Below are positions 63,715-64,000 of a stretch of DNA of 64,000 nucleotides, in pieces. The DNA is from Cyanobacteria bacterium OH_CBrB_359 (GTDB lineage: Bacteria > Cyanobacteriota > Vampirovibrionia > Gastranaerophilales > Gastranaerophilaceae): positions 186,001-250,000 of the forward strand of contig JAEZET010000004.1 of NCBI GenBank assembly GCA_023433065.1, written 5' to 3'. Numbering within the stretch: the first letter of the stretch is position 1; each line of letters starts with the position of its first letter. Made by a program: the position numbers and the translations under genes. The notes under the pieces were generated by a model. That model had not been told where the DNA came from. It was given only the letters and a program-made list of their open reading frames with translations, and did not search any database.

Positions 63715-63750
63715 AAAAGTATTTACTTTTAAAAAATTCCACATTATAAT
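63715..63750 (+). promoter_or_regulatory. Promoter and operator-like repeat of the serine recombinase gene
   Basis: TTTACT (63722-63727) and TATAAT (63745-63750) are 17 bases apart. A perfect inverted repeat AAAAGTA-TT-TACTTTT (63715-63730) overlaps the -35 box, so a bound protein would block transcription; resolvases often repress themselves this way. The rest of the 63486-63785 gap is AT-rich, without a gene. Confidence 0.5.
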
Positions 63751-63785
63751 CCCATTTGTTAAAAAGCTAGAAAGGAGATATAACA

Positions 63786-64000
63786 ATGGCTTTAGGACAA
63801 AAGATAGCTTATGTAAGAGTGAGCACAGTAGAACAAAATGAAGCAAGACAAATGGAAGCTTTAAAATCCTATAAGATAGACAGAACTTTTATAGAAAAGG
63901 CAAGCGGTAAAGATACTAATAGACCTTATTTAAAAGAAATGCTTGATTATGTAAGAAATGAGGATACTGTTTATATTTTAGATTTTTCAAGGCTTGCCCG
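63786..64000 (+). CDS. Serine recombinase (resolvase/invertase type), 3' end cut by window
   Basis: The frame runs from ATG 63786 off the right edge. The first 71 residues match the resolvase catalytic domain: IAYVRVSTVEQNEARQ with the nucleophile Ser in VRVS, FIEKASGKDTNRPYL, and VYILDFSRLAR at the edge. AAGGAG is 8 bases before the ATG. It could be a resolvase, invertase or the element's integrase; the length is needed to decide. Confidence 0.88.
   Translation, partial: MALGQKIAYVRVSTVEQNEARQMEALKSYKIDRTFIEKASGKDTNRPYLKEMLDYVRNEDTVYILDFSRLA

Overview
This is an AT-rich bacterial chromosome segment using the standard code. Gene content (GTG-start ftsZ, minCDE, obg, rny-ymdB, ppdK, an LCP protein, a type IV pilin-like protein, no photosynthesis genes) and the style of several lineage-type proteins, such as an M16 peptidase starting with an 'NPINxNKIAFKG' element, suggest a gut Melainabacteria/Vampirovibrionia lineage (Gastranaerophilales-like). 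This placement is my recollection of those genomes, not a search result.

Bases 1-31600 are mostly housekeeping: a truncated radical SAM gene, an MBL hydrolase, two PHP phosphoesterases, coiled-coil and zinc-ribbon proteins of unknown role, ftsZ, a large M16 peptidase, tRNA-Leu(TAA), rny-ymdB-PHP-pilin, ppdK, mazG-hisG, an LCP ligase, a COG4100 PLP enzyme, a second radical SAM protein, obg, an acyl-CoA ligase, a DEDDh exonuclease, then hisA-hisI-hisE (one polypeptide) and hisD.

Bases 31700-41400 hold a compact operon for the whole de novo UMP pathway: pyrK, pyrD, pyrE, pyrB, pyrC, a pyrF-carA fusion and carB, nearly all overlapping. It is preceded by a promoter, a 12-codon leader ORF and an intrinsic terminator overlapping the leader stop codon, which looks like an attenuator. 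aroA, a histidine kinase/receiver pair, a previously uncalled 42-codon gene, a TPR protein, a UvrD-RecB-type helicase-nuclease, a zinc-ribbon protein, a secreted HExxH protein and minCDE follow.

Initiator tRNA-fMet (53374-53450) marks a change in character. From there to the right edge the DNA looks like an integrated mobile element: excisionase-like HTH, AAA+/SF3-like helicase, HUH-type Rep-like protein with iteron-like repeats, and a serine recombinase cut by the window edge. Its cargo includes a three-gene minus-strand cassette (GHKL ATPase fused to a RecB-like nuclease, an unknown 145-residue protein, a membrane-anchored NERD nuclease) that is the best candidate here for an undescribed anti-phage system. 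The far end of the element and its recombination sites are not in the window.
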